DNA from: JAKZRT01 sp965247915
GTDB taxonomy: Bacteria; Pseudomonadota; Alphaproteobacteria; Rhodobacterales; Rhodobacteraceae
Reading direction: 5' to 3'
NCBI GenBank assembly: GCA_965247915.1
Contig: OZ252048.1
Location: forward strand, 248,001-312,000
DNA length: 64,000 bases
Shown here: positions 52,430 to 60,445 of the stretch, piece after piece
Layout: the number at the start of each line of letters is the position of its first letter
How positions within the stretch are numbered: the first letter of the stretch is position 1
Made by a program: the position numbers and the translations under genes
The notes under the pieces: model-generated
The model's database searches: none
Seen by the model: the letters and a program-made list of their open reading frames with translations, nothing else
What the model was told of the DNA's origin: nothing

Positions 52430-52849
52430 TCAGCCCGAATAACCGCCCATTGCGCACACCCTGGCCCATTCGTCGCGCGTTACCGGCTGCACCGACAGGC
52501 GGGTGTTCTTGACCAGAACCATCTCGGCGAGCGCCGGATCGGCCTTCACATCGGCCAGCGTGACCGGCTTTGGCACCGGCGCGACGGCGCGAATATCGAC
52601 GCATTCCCAGCGCTCGTCGTCGGTGGTGCTGTCGGGGTGGCAGAGCGCCGAGACCTCGACGATACCCACCACCGCCTTGTCAGACTGCGAGTGATAGAAA
52701 AACCCCAGATCGCCAAGCGCCATCAGGCGCATGTTGTTGCGGGCCTGGTAATTGCGCACGCCGTCCCATTCTTCGCCCGCAGCCCCCTTGGCGACCTGAT
52801 CGTCCCAACTCCAGGCTGAGGGTTCGGATTTGAAAAGCCAGTAGGCCAT
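52430..52849 (-). CDS. EVE domain protein
   Basis: A 139-residue protein that is a single EVE domain (PUA-like fold, thymocyte nuclear protein 1 type). Signature blocks are MAYWLFKSEPSAWSWDDQVA, WDGVRNYQARNNMRLMALGD, FFYHSQSDKAVVGIVEVS and PVTRDEWARVCAMGGY. The fold binds modified bases in DNA or RNA; the ligand in bacteria is mostly unknown. It lies next to gpsA and may share its promoter. Confidence 0.9.
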   Translation of the reverse strand: MAYWLFKSEPSAWSWDDQVAKGAAGEEWDGVRNYQARNNMRLMALGDLGFFYHSQSDKAVVGIVEVSALCHPDSTTDDERWECVDIRAVAPVPKPVTLADVKADPALAEMVLVKNTRLSVQPVTRDEWARVCAMGGYSG

Positions 52850-52866
52850 GGTCGTGCTCCTTTAGG

Positions 52867-53832
52867 TCATTCGGGTTTCAGCGGACGGGCCAGCAGCGCC
52901 CGCGCCGCGTCGGTCGGCAAGAGCTGTCCGGCGATCACCGCCGCCACCGCCCCGGCAATCGGCAGGTCGATCCCATGCCGGGCGGCCAAAGGCAACACGG
53001 CCTTTGCAGTCGCCGCGCCCTCGACGGTGATCGCCGGATCAAAGCCCGCCGCCTGGCCAAGCGAAACGCCATAGGCAAAGTTTCGCGATTGCGGCGAGGT
53101 GCAGGTCAGCACCAGATCGCCAAACCCCGAAAGCCCGGCCAGCGTTTCGGCCTTGGCTCCGAGCGCCAGCGCCAGCCGCCGCATCTCGGCGAACCCCCGC
53201 GTCACCACGGCGGCGCGCGCGCTGTCGCCAAGACCGGCGCCGATGGCCATGCCCGCGGCGATGGCGACCACGTTTTTGATCGCCCCGCCCAGTTCGGCGC
53301 CGCGCGGATCGGTGCTGCGGTAAAGCCGCAGATCGGGGGTCGAAAGTGCGGCCTGCAGCGCGGTCGCGTCATCTTCGGCGTCGGCGGCCAGCGTCAGCGC
53401 GGTCGGCAGGCCGCGCGCGATGTCGGCGGCGAAACTGGGCCCGGTCAACAGCGCTGCCCGGGCCTCGGGGACCTGCGATGCCAGCGTCCCCATCGGGCCC
53501 TGGCCGGTCTCAAGGTCGATGCCTTTGCAGCAGGCGACCGCGTATTTGCCGCGCAATCGCGCGCGCCATTGCGCCAATGCCGGGCGCAGCGCCTGCGCAG
53601 GCAGGGCCAGCAGGATGATGTCCGCCTCAAGGGCGTTGTCCAGATCGCCGGTGGGGGAAACCAAAGGGTCGAGGGTAACGCCGGGCAACCGGTGGCTCTG
53701 GTGCGTCGCCGCCAGCTCAACCATTGCCGCCCCGTCGCGCCCCCACAAGCTGACAGCACGGCCATGGCGGGCCTGGGCCTGCGCCAGCGCCGTGCCGAAT
53801 GCGCCCGCGCCGATGACCGCGATGCTGCTCAT
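52867..53832 (-). CDS. gpsA: glycerol-3-phosphate dehydrogenase [NAD(P)+]
   Basis: A 321-residue enzyme reducing dihydroxyacetone phosphate to sn-glycerol-3-phosphate for phospholipid synthesis. The NAD(P)-binding motif is VIGAGAFGTALAQAQARHG, and the catalytic region contains AVACCKGIDLETG, LGGAIKNVVAIAAGMAIGAG (conserved Lys) and GDLVLTCTSPQSRNFAYG. Length is normal. The start overlaps the tsaD stop by four bases. Confidence 0.96.
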   Translation of the reverse strand: MSSIAVIGAGAFGTALAQAQARHGRAVSLWGRDGAAMVELAATHQSHRLPGVTLDPLVSPTGDLDNALEADIILLALPAQALRPALAQWRARLRGKYAVACCKGIDLETGQGPMGTLASQVPEARAALLTGPSFAADIARGLPTALTLAADAEDDATALQAALSTPDLRLYRSTDPRGAELGGAIKNVVAIAAGMAIGAGLGDSARAAVVTRGFAEMRRLALALGAKAETLAGLSGFGDLVLTCTSPQSRNFAYGVSLGQAAGFDPAITVEGAATAKAVLPLAARHGIDLPIAGAVAAVIAGQLLPTDAARALLARPLKPE

Positions 53833-54914
53833 GCCTTGGCCCCCTTTTTGCCCGACCCGAGTAGCGCGCGCGCGGTGCTGTCAAGCGGCCAGCGCGCGCG
53901 CGCGGCTAGCCGGAAATCGTCGCGGTGCCCGGCGCGATAAGCCTCGATCCCGGCCCAGGCGATCATCGCCGCGTTGTCGGTGCAAAGCGCAAAAGGTGGG
54001 GCGAGAAATGCGGTCTCGGCGTCATCGGCCACTGTTTGAAGGGCGGCGCGGATGGTCTGGTTCACGGCCACCCCGCCTGACACGGCAAAGCCCGAGACCT
54101 TGCCCGCCTCAGCCAGCGCCCGGCGCGACTTTTCGGCCAGAACCTCGGCCACAGCGGCCTGAAAGCCCGCCGCGAGGTCGGCCTGATCGGTAGGCGTCAG
54201 GCCGCCCTGATCCTCGAACAGGGCATTACGCGCCCGCAGCACGGCGGTCTTCAGGCCCGAGAACGACATGTCGCAGCCGGGCCGGTCAATGAGCGGGCGC
54301 GGCAGCGAAAACCGCGCCGCGTCGCCGGTCTGGGCTGCATGTTCCACAGCCACGCCGTTGGATTGAGCAAGCCCCAGAAGCCGCGCGATCTTGTCGAAAG
54401 CCTCGCCCGGGGCATCGTCGATGGTGCCGCCCAGACGGCGAAACTCCTGCGGCCCGGACACCTTCAGAAACTGGCAGTGCCCGCCCGAGACCAAAAGCAT
54501 CAGGTAGGGATAGGCCAGATTGTCGGTCAGACGCGGCGTCAGCGCGTGGCCGGCCAGATGATTGACGCCGATCAGCGGCATGTCCGCGCCCGCCGCCAGA
54601 CCCTTGGCAAACATCACCCCCGCCAACACCCCACCGATCAGCCCTGGCCCGGCGGTGACGGCAACCGCGTCAATCTGGCCCAATGACACCCCAGCCTGAT
54701 CCAGCGCGCGGCGGGCAGCGACATCGAGCTTTTCGGTGTGTGCGCGCGCCGCAATCTCGGGCACGATGCCGCCAAAATCGGCGTGCAGGTCGGCCTGGCC
54801 GAACACCACCGACGACAGGATCCGCGCCGTCCCGGATGGCCCCGACCGGACCACGGCTGCGGCGGTATCATCGCAACTGCTTTCGATGCCAAGAAATGTC
54901 AGCGTATTTGTCAT
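53829..54914 (-). CDS. tsaD: tRNA N6-threonylcarbamoyladenosine transferase
   Basis: A 361-residue TsaD (Gcp/Kae1). The ATG at 54914 begins MTNTLTFLGIESSCDDTAAA, the family start; the longer open frame upstream runs into the divergent gene. The metal-binding HxxxH is in GVNHLAGHALTPRL, with a further conserved block LLVSGGHCQFLKV. It transfers the threonylcarbamoyl group to A37 of ANN-reading tRNAs with TsaB and TsaE. It is divergent from hemD. Confidence 0.97.
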   Translation of the reverse strand: MTNTLTFLGIESSCDDTAAAVVRSGPSGTARILSSVVFGQADLHADFGGIVPEIAARAHTEKLDVAARRALDQAGVSLGQIDAVAVTAGPGLIGGVLAGVMFAKGLAAGADMPLIGVNHLAGHALTPRLTDNLAYPYLMLLVSGGHCQFLKVSGPQEFRRLGGTIDDAPGEAFDKIARLLGLAQSNGVAVEHAAQTGDAARFSLPRPLIDRPGCDMSFSGLKTAVLRARNALFEDQGGLTPTDQADLAAGFQAAVAEVLAEKSRRALAEAGKVSGFAVSGGVAVNQTIRAALQTVADDAETAFLAPPFALCTDNAAMIAWAGIEAYRAGHRDDFRLAARARWPLDSTARALLGSGKKGAKA

Positions 54915-54956
54915 GGCCGCAGGAATTGCCCCGAAGGTGTTGGGCAGGTAACACCC

Positions 54957-55673
54957 ATGACCATGGCAGACAATCCCACGATCCTGATCACCCGGCCCGA
55001 ACCCCAGGCCAGCCGCTTTGCCACCGCCTGCCGCGACCGGCTGGGACCGGATGTGCAGGTCGTGGTTGCGCCGCTGATGGTGCCCGTATTTGGCGGCGAT
55101 CCGATTGACGGCAGCACCTTCTCGGCGGCCATCTTCACCTCGGAGGCCGGCGTGACGGGTGCGGCCCGCCTGTGGCAAGGCCCTCGGGGCCGCGCATTCG
55201 CGGTTGGCGACCAAACCGCCGAGGCCGCCACCGCCCTTGGCTGGACCTGCGAAAGCGCGCGGGGGGATATAGCGGCGCTGGCCGCGCTCTTGGCGGTTAT
55301 GGCGGGATCAAGCCCGTTGGTCTGGGCCCGGGGGGGCCGGGTTGCGGGCGACCTGGTAGGCGCGGCCGCCGATCTTGGCGTGCGCGTGGTTGAGCGCCAG
55401 GTTTACCGGCAGACCGAGCAGGACCTGCCCGTCCATGCGCGCGCGCTGCTTGACCGCGAAGGCGCAGTCGGACTTCCGCTATTTTCGGCGCGCTCAGCGG
55501 CGCTGGCCTTTACCGCAACAAAAAATGCGCGCGCTGACATTATCCCGGTTGCCATAAGTGCCGCCGCCGCTGCCGGGTTCGGCGGGCCCAAGCCGGTGAC
55601 AATCGCCGACCGACCCGACAGCACCGCCATGCTCGACGCGATTGCGGCGATCTTTCGCGACTCGACGGCTTGA
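54957..55673 (+). CDS. hemD: uroporphyrinogen-III synthase
   Basis: A 238-residue HemD that closes and isomerises hydroxymethylbilane. Recognisable parts are ILITRPEPQASRFATACRDR, AAIFTSEAGVTGAARLWQG, RAFAVGDQTAEAATALGWTC, ARGGRVAGDLVGAAADLGV with VVERQVYRQT, and LFSARSAALAF. Sequence conservation in this family is low, so context (tsaD divergent, mitofilin-like and hemY-like genes downstream) adds support. ATG 54957; an alternative ATG lies six bases downstream. Confidence 0.9.
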   Translation: MTMADNPTILITRPEPQASRFATACRDRLGPDVQVVVAPLMVPVFGGDPIDGSTFSAAIFTSEAGVTGAARLWQGPRGRAFAVGDQTAEAATALGWTCESARGDIAALAALLAVMAGSSPLVWARGGRVAGDLVGAAADLGVRVVERQVYRQTEQDLPVHARALLDREGAVGLPLFSARSAALAFTATKNARADIIPVAISAAAAAGFGGPKPVTIADRPDSTAMLDAIAAIFRDSTA

Positions 55674-55754
55674 GGGCAGCCCGCGCCATGGCTAGATTGC
55701 AGGAGCGGGTCCGAGTTGCGGGCCTGCCCGATTGCGGAATCAAGGAATTGCCGA

Positions 55755-56927
55755 GTGGCCATTAAAAAGTCCCCTGCGTCCGGTGGACCCACGCGGTCAC
55801 CCAGAAAAAATCCTGCGCGCAAAGGCAAAGAAAACGCAGCGATCGAGGAAGCCGAGGTCGTTACAAAAGCGCCGGCCGAAACCACGAAAGCCGATCGGTC
55901 GCCGCTGCCCGCTGAAAGCGGTGCCAGCGCCCAACCCGGGCGTCTTGACCGGATGGTCCCGGCGCTGATTGTCGGAGTTGCGGCGCTTGCCATCGGCGGC
56001 GGCGCGGTTTTTCTTGTTCAACGAAACGCCCCGGATCAAAACGATGACATCGCGCGCCTTTCGGCGCAGATCGCGGCGCTGAGCCAGGCCGTTGATGTGG
56101 CCCGGTCCCAGGATCCGGCAGCAAGTGCTGTCAACCAGCTTGAGCAATCTCTGGGGTCGTCATTGGGCGATCTTTCCGACCAGCTGGGCGCGCTCGATGC
56201 CCGGATGAGCGCTATTGAAACCCGCCCGGCTGATGCCGCACCTGCCCAATTCGCCGAGGCGGTAGGCGCGTTGCGCGCCGACATATCAGCGCTGCGCGAC
56301 GAAAACGCGCGGCTGCTGGCCGACATTCGGGCGGCGCAATCGGCGCAGGACGCAACGCTTGCCGACAATGCCGGTCTGGCGCAGGACCTGGCGGCGGCAA
56401 AGTCGGATCTTGACGCCGCACGGGTGGTCCAGAGCGCCACGCAGGCCGAACGCACTGCCGGCCCGCTGGGCCAGATCGAAGCGGCGCTGGCCACCGGCGC
56501 GGCATTTGGCGGCGCGGCGCGGGATTATGAGGCGATTACCGGCGATCCGTTGCCCAGCGCCTTGCTCAATGCCGCCCACACCGGCGTTGCCTCGGCGGCC
56601 AGGCTGCAGGCGGCGTTTCCGCCGGTGGCGCGCAGCGCCCTGCGCGCGGCCCTGAAAAGCCGTGAAGGCGGCAACGCCATCGAACGGAGCGCTGATTTTC
56701 TGCGCGCGCAGCTTGGCGCGCGGTCGATCGCGCCGCGCGCCGGCGCTGGACCCGATGCGGTTTTGTCGCGCGCCCAGGCGGCGGTTGATGCCGGTGATTT
56801 TGCGGCGGCCCTGGCCGAGATCGAGGCGCTTTCGCCCGAGGCGAAAGCCGAACTGGCCGATTGGGGCACCCGGGCCCGGGCCCGTATCGCCGCGCAGGCT
56901 GCATTCGGCGAATTGGTCGGGGGTTAG
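55755..56927 (+). CDS. mitofilin-like (COG4223) inner membrane protein
   Basis: A 390-residue protein from the GTG at 55755 (AAGGAATT upstream). A basic, disordered N-terminus of about 65 residues is followed by one transmembrane helix (ALIVGVAALAIGGGAVFLV) and a long heptad-rich coiled coil (about residues 95-235, DDIARLSAQIAALSQAVDVA onwards). The C-terminal mitofilin-type domain spans ARDYEAITGDPLPSALLNAA to the end. Family knowledge: alphaproteobacterial relatives of mitochondrial Mic60 shape inner-membrane invaginations. It sits between hemD and hemY, as is usual in Rhodobacterales. Confidence 0.87.
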   Translation: MAIKKSPASGGPTRSPRKNPARKGKENAAIEEAEVVTKAPAETTKADRSPLPAESGASAQPGRLDRMVPALIVGVAALAIGGGAVFLVQRNAPDQNDDIARLSAQIAALSQAVDVARSQDPAASAVNQLEQSLGSSLGDLSDQLGALDARMSAIETRPADAAPAQFAEAVGALRADISALRDENARLLADIRAAQSAQDATLADNAGLAQDLAAAKSDLDAARVVQSATQAERTAGPLGQIEAALATGAAFGGAARDYEAITGDPLPSALLNAAHTGVASAARLQAAFPPVARSALRAALKSREGGNAIERSADFLRAQLGARSIAPRAGAGPDAVLSRAQAAVDAGDFAAALAEIEALSPEAKAELADWGTRARARIAAQAAFGELVGG

Positions 56928-56929
56928 AC

Positions 56930-58468
56930 ATGCTTTGGTCGCTGGTCAAGATTCTGATCTTCGTGGGCCTGACCGCAGCGCTGGCCTATGGCGGCGGGTT
57001 GCTCATGGAATCAAACGGGTATATTCGCCTGACCGCCTTCGGCACCGAGCTGACCCTTGGACCGCTTCAGGCCGCCGTTCTCGGCGTGCTGATCGTACTG
57101 GCGGTCTGGGCGATTTTGATGCTCAGCGGGCTGGTCATCGCGGTGTTCAAGTTCATCAACGGCGATGAAACAGCGATTTCGCGATATTTCGACCGCAACC
57201 GCGAGCGCCGGGGGTTCGAGGCGCTGGCCGAAGGTCTGATGGCGCTGGCCTCGGGCGAAGGCCGGCTGGCCATGGCCAAGGCGGCGCGGGCCGAGAAATT
57301 CCTGGGCCGGCCCGAACTGACCAATCTTATCACTGCCCAGGCGGCGGAACTGGCCGGCGACCGGCGCAAAGCCGAAGAGGTCTATAAACGTCTTTTGCAG
57401 GACGAACGCACCCGGTTCGTCGGGGTGCGCGGGATCATGAAGCAAAAACTGATCGACGGCGATACAGACACGGCGCTGGAACTGGCCGAACGCGCCTTTG
57501 CCCTGAAGCCCCGGCACGATGAGACCACCGACATCCTGCTGCGGCTCCAGGCCCGCAAGGGCGATTGGACCGGGGCGCGCCGCACCCTAGGGGCCAAACT
57601 GCGGTCCGGCGTCCTGCCGCGCGATGTTCACCGGCGCCGCGACGCGGTTCTGGCGCTGTCCGAATCGCAAGCGCATCGCGGCACCGATGATGCCAAGGCC
57701 CAGGACGCGGCCATCGAGGCCAACCGCCTGTCACCCGATCTGGTCCCCGGTGCGGTTGCGGCGGCGCGCGCTCTGATGGCGCAGGGCAAAGCCAAAGCGG
57801 CGACCCGCGCGATCCGCAAGGCCTGGGAAGCCGCACCGCACCCCGACCTTGCTGCCGCGTTTGCGGCGCTTGAGCCCGACGAGACGCCCGAAGCGCGGCT
57901 CAAGCGGTTCCAGGCGCTGATCCGGCTGCATCCCGATCACGCCGAGGTCAAACAGCTGGTGACCGAGTTATTGATCGCGATGGATGATTTCGATGCCGCG
58001 TGCGCCGCCCTTGGCGACCTGCCCGAGACCGACCCCAGCGTCCGGACGGCGGCGCTGATGGCCGCCATCGAGCGCGGATCGGGGGCCGATGACGCAGCTG
58101 TGCGGGGCTGGCTGACCCGCGCGGTGACAGCGCCGCGCGGCCCGCAATGGGTCTGCGACAATTGCCAGGCCGCGCACGGCGCCTGGGCGCCGACCTGCAA
58201 CAATTGCGACGGGCTCGACACGCTGGCCTGGCGCCGCCCGGCAGAGGATGCCGCGCCCGTCCCGGGCGGGGCCGAAATGCTGCCGCTGATCATCGGTGCC
58301 GCAGAGCCGGAACAAAGCGCAGCCGCAGCGCTGCCCGGCGAGGCGGTAAAATTGCCACCGGCCGACCCGGAGCCCGCGCCCGAAATTGCCCCCGATGAGC
58401 CGGTGCCCGAGGTGACCCCGCCGAACCCCGATTTCGCCCCGCCCGAGCCGGAAAATAATCCCCGATAG
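56930..58468 (+). CDS. HemY-like tetratricopeptide protein
   Basis: A 512-residue protein with two N-terminal transmembrane helices (VKILIFVGLTAALAYGGGLL and LQAAVLGVLIVLAVWAIL), then the HemY_N domain (FDRNRERRGFEALAEGLMAL) and TPR-like helical repeats. A four-Cys zinc-ribbon-like motif CDNCQAAHGAWAPTCNNC is near residue 405, followed by an acidic proline-rich tail. It starts two bases after the previous stop. Family role in haem synthesis is presumed from gene order; in some bacteria such proteins help cell-envelope or haem-related assembly. Confidence 0.88.
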   Translation: MLWSLVKILIFVGLTAALAYGGGLLMESNGYIRLTAFGTELTLGPLQAAVLGVLIVLAVWAILMLSGLVIAVFKFINGDETAISRYFDRNRERRGFEALAEGLMALASGEGRLAMAKAARAEKFLGRPELTNLITAQAAELAGDRRKAEEVYKRLLQDERTRFVGVRGIMKQKLIDGDTDTALELAERAFALKPRHDETTDILLRLQARKGDWTGARRTLGAKLRSGVLPRDVHRRRDAVLALSESQAHRGTDDAKAQDAAIEANRLSPDLVPGAVAAARALMAQGKAKAATRAIRKAWEAAPHPDLAAAFAALEPDETPEARLKRFQALIRLHPDHAEVKQLVTELLIAMDDFDAACAALGDLPETDPSVRTAALMAAIERGSGADDAAVRGWLTRAVTAPRGPQWVCDNCQAAHGAWAPTCNNCDGLDTLAWRRPAEDAAPVPGGAEMLPLIIGAAEPEQSAAAALPGEAVKLPPADPEPAPEIAPDEPVPEVTPPNPDFAPPEPENNPR

Positions 58469-58510
58469 GGCTACCCACCGGATTTCCCGTCTGATATTAG
58501 CCCGCCGGAA

Positions 58511-58586
58511 GCCGCTGTAGCTCAGCTGGTAGAGCACGTCATTCGTAATGATGGGGTCGGGGGTTCGAGTCCCTTCAGCGGCACCA
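58511..58586 (+). tRNA. tRNA-Thr (anticodon CGT)
   Basis: A 76-base cloverleaf: acceptor GCCGCTG pairs with CAGCGGC, the D-arm is AGCTCAGCTGGTAGAGC, the anticodon CGT is at 58544-58546 in the loop ATTCGTAA, and the T-arm contains GGTTCGAGTCC. Discriminator A and an encoded CCA (58584-58586) follow. It reads ACG codons. It follows the hemY-like gene by 42 bases and may share its transcript. Confidence 0.97.
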
Positions 58587-58693
58587 TAGCAAGCAAACCA
58601 ATCAACGCTGAAAACTGCGACTAGGCTGCGGCAGATCTGCGATTGGTGCTGCGGCAGATCTGATACCAAAGGCGCGCAATGTCCGAATTGCCA

Positions 58694-59442
58694 TCAGCGC
58701 CTGAATAGTTCGCTCAGGCTCAGGCTTGCGATGACAATGACAACACCCAGCCATTGCGCTGCGTCAAGGGTCTCGCCCACCAGCAGCACGGCGAACAGGA
58801 TCATCATCGCCGGCTCGGATGTGCTGAGAAGCGAGGCGCGGGCGGCACCGATCATGTTGGCGCTGACAAAAAAGCACAAGTAACCAACCGAGAAAGTCAG
58901 CGCGACGACCGCCTTTGTCAGGTCCGCCATTGAGAGGATCATCACCGTGAACGCCAGCATGCCCACTACCGCAATCGCAACACCGCGCGGATCGAGGCTC
59001 GCGAAATCGACCCCAAGGACCAATGCCAGCCCGCGGTCGCAACAAGCATGAGAAGTATGATCGGCTTGGTCAAAGGCGTTTCGCCCCTGAAATGCGCAAC
59101 GACCGCGATTGGGAACGGGTACAAAAACAGAATGATGCTGGCCAGGCTGATGTCAATGTAGACAATCGATGCGAGAATACCGACCGTAGCAATTGCGTGG
59201 GAGACGCCCGCTAGCGTGGCGCGCCGGAGATTTCCAAAGGTGACATTCGGTGACCGCCCTGTCGCATTAATAAATAGCAGCAGGATAGCCAGACCACCCA
59301 CCGAGCGGCCCAGCATGACCATGAGGGCGTTCGCCCCATCTTCGTACGCAAACTTGGCTGCTGCGGGCATAAGCCCAAACAGCAGCGCACCGACAAGGAT
59401 CAGGATAATTCCGATCGTCTGCTTGTTCGCTGGCATTACCAT
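58694..59442 (-). pseudogene. EamA/DMT family transporter, frameshifted
   Basis: Two frames combine to one ten-helix EamA transporter. The first starts near 59442 or 59436 (PANKQTIGIILILVGALLFG) and runs to LTKPIILLMLVATAG; the second continues LVLGVDFASLDPRGVAIAVV to the end LGVVIVIASLSLSELFRR. Adding one G to the GGG run (minus strand) at 59030-59032 restores VATAGLALVLGVDF. The single-base change can be real or a sequencing error. The intact protein would export amino acids or small metabolites. Confidence 0.8.
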
Positions 59443-59600
59443 CCTCAGGTAAACTCGTGTCTCACATGGAACGAGATCAGGACGGCACCATGTTTGCAAG
59501 CAAGGTCTGCCGCGAATTCAGCAAGAAAACCAAGGCCCAACGCCTTTGGGTGTGCAAGGTTTTATGACTGTGCACCAGCTAATGCACGATGCGTTTTTCT
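59443..59600. other. intergenic stretch, nothing definite
   Basis: No gene is supported between the broken transporter and the first copy of the palindromic repeat. A short plus-strand frame here shows no protein-like pattern. Confidence 0.35.
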
Positions 59601-59738
59601 TGAACCGCTTCAATTGGACATTTGCCGGGCTTCAGCCCCGGATCGCGCCTGCCCGCCCGTCACGCCAAAGGCGTGCTTTCAGCACGACGCGGGCGCGATT
59701 CTCGCCCCCGCCCGGGCAGGTGCGAGACTCGGTACATT
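59601..59738 (+). repeat. dispersed palindromic repeat, copy 1
   Basis: The block from TGAACCGC through GGGCTTCAGCCCCGGATCGC, GCCTGCCCGCC, GCGGGCGCGATTCTCGCCCC and ending CTCGGTACATT recurs at 62264-62375. This copy carries a 27-30 base extra hairpin (CACGCC/GGCGTG and GTGCT/AGCAC type) in the middle. The core is strongly self-complementary. It lies just downstream of the RraA-like gene stop and may act as a terminator or as a mobile repeat. Confidence 0.75.
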
Positions 59739-59770
59739 TCTGGGACGTTGCAATCTAAAATCATTATGAC

Positions 59771-60445
59771 CTAGCGCCCATTTTTCGCGCGCCAGCGTTC
59801 AAACTTCTCCAGGTTCTCGGCCCTGGTGGCCGGGTAGAGCCCGATGATCGACGCGCCTGCCTTGACCTGCTCGACGACAAAATCCTCGTAAGCGGTCATC
59901 TCACGGGCCTCCCCGGCCACGTCTTCGGCCAGTTCGGCCGGGATCACGATCACGCTGTCGTGGTCGCCGACGATGATGTCGCCGGGAAAAACCGCCACGT
60001 CGCCGCAGCCGATCGGGATGTTCAGGTCCAGTGCTTCGTGCAGGGTCAGGCTGGTCGGGCTAGAGGGGCGCGAATGATAGACCGGGATGTCGAGGGTCGC
60101 GATGGTCGCCGCGTCGCGCACCATCAGCCGCGTGATCAGAATGTCGCCCGCACTGGCCGCGCGGGCGTCCTTGCGGCTGTCCATGACCATCACGTGGCCC
60201 GGCGGGCAGGTCTCGATCCCGTGCCGCTGCGGATGCGCCGGGTCGCGCAGGGCGTCCATTGAATTGCGGTCTTCGCGCGCCGGGATGAAACGCAGTGTGA
60301 ACGCCGGGCCGACCATGTTCCGGCCCTTGGGCGCGATCGGGCGCACGCCTTGTATCACCTGGCCCCGCAGCCCGCGCTTGAAAAGCGCGGTGGCCAGCGT
60401 GGCAACCGCGACGCCTTCGAGTTTGGTCTTCAGGGTCTTGTCCAT
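59771..60445 (-). CDS. RraA/HMG-aldolase family protein
   Basis: A 224-residue protein of the RraA-like family. Blocks include VRPIAPKGRNMVGPAFTLRF, HVMVMDSRKDARAASAGDIL, LDIPVYHSRPSSPTSL, NIPIGCGDVAVFPGDIIVGD and DSVIVIPAELAEDVAGEARE. Members are either regulators of RNase E or class II aldolases that split 4-hydroxy-4-methyl-2-oxoglutarate and related 2-oxo acids. Its ATG overlaps the dehydratase stop at 60445, so an aldolase or lyase step acting on the dehydratase product is the more likely role. Confidence 0.85.
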   Translation of the reverse strand: MDKTLKTKLEGVAVATLATALFKRGLRGQVIQGVRPIAPKGRNMVGPAFTLRFIPAREDRNSMDALRDPAHPQRHGIETCPPGHVMVMDSRKDARAASAGDILITRLMVRDAATIATLDIPVYHSRPSSPTSLTLHEALDLNIPIGCGDVAVFPGDIIVGDHDSVIVIPAELAEDVAGEAREMTAYEDFVVEQVKAGASIIGLYPATRAENLEKFERWRAKNGR

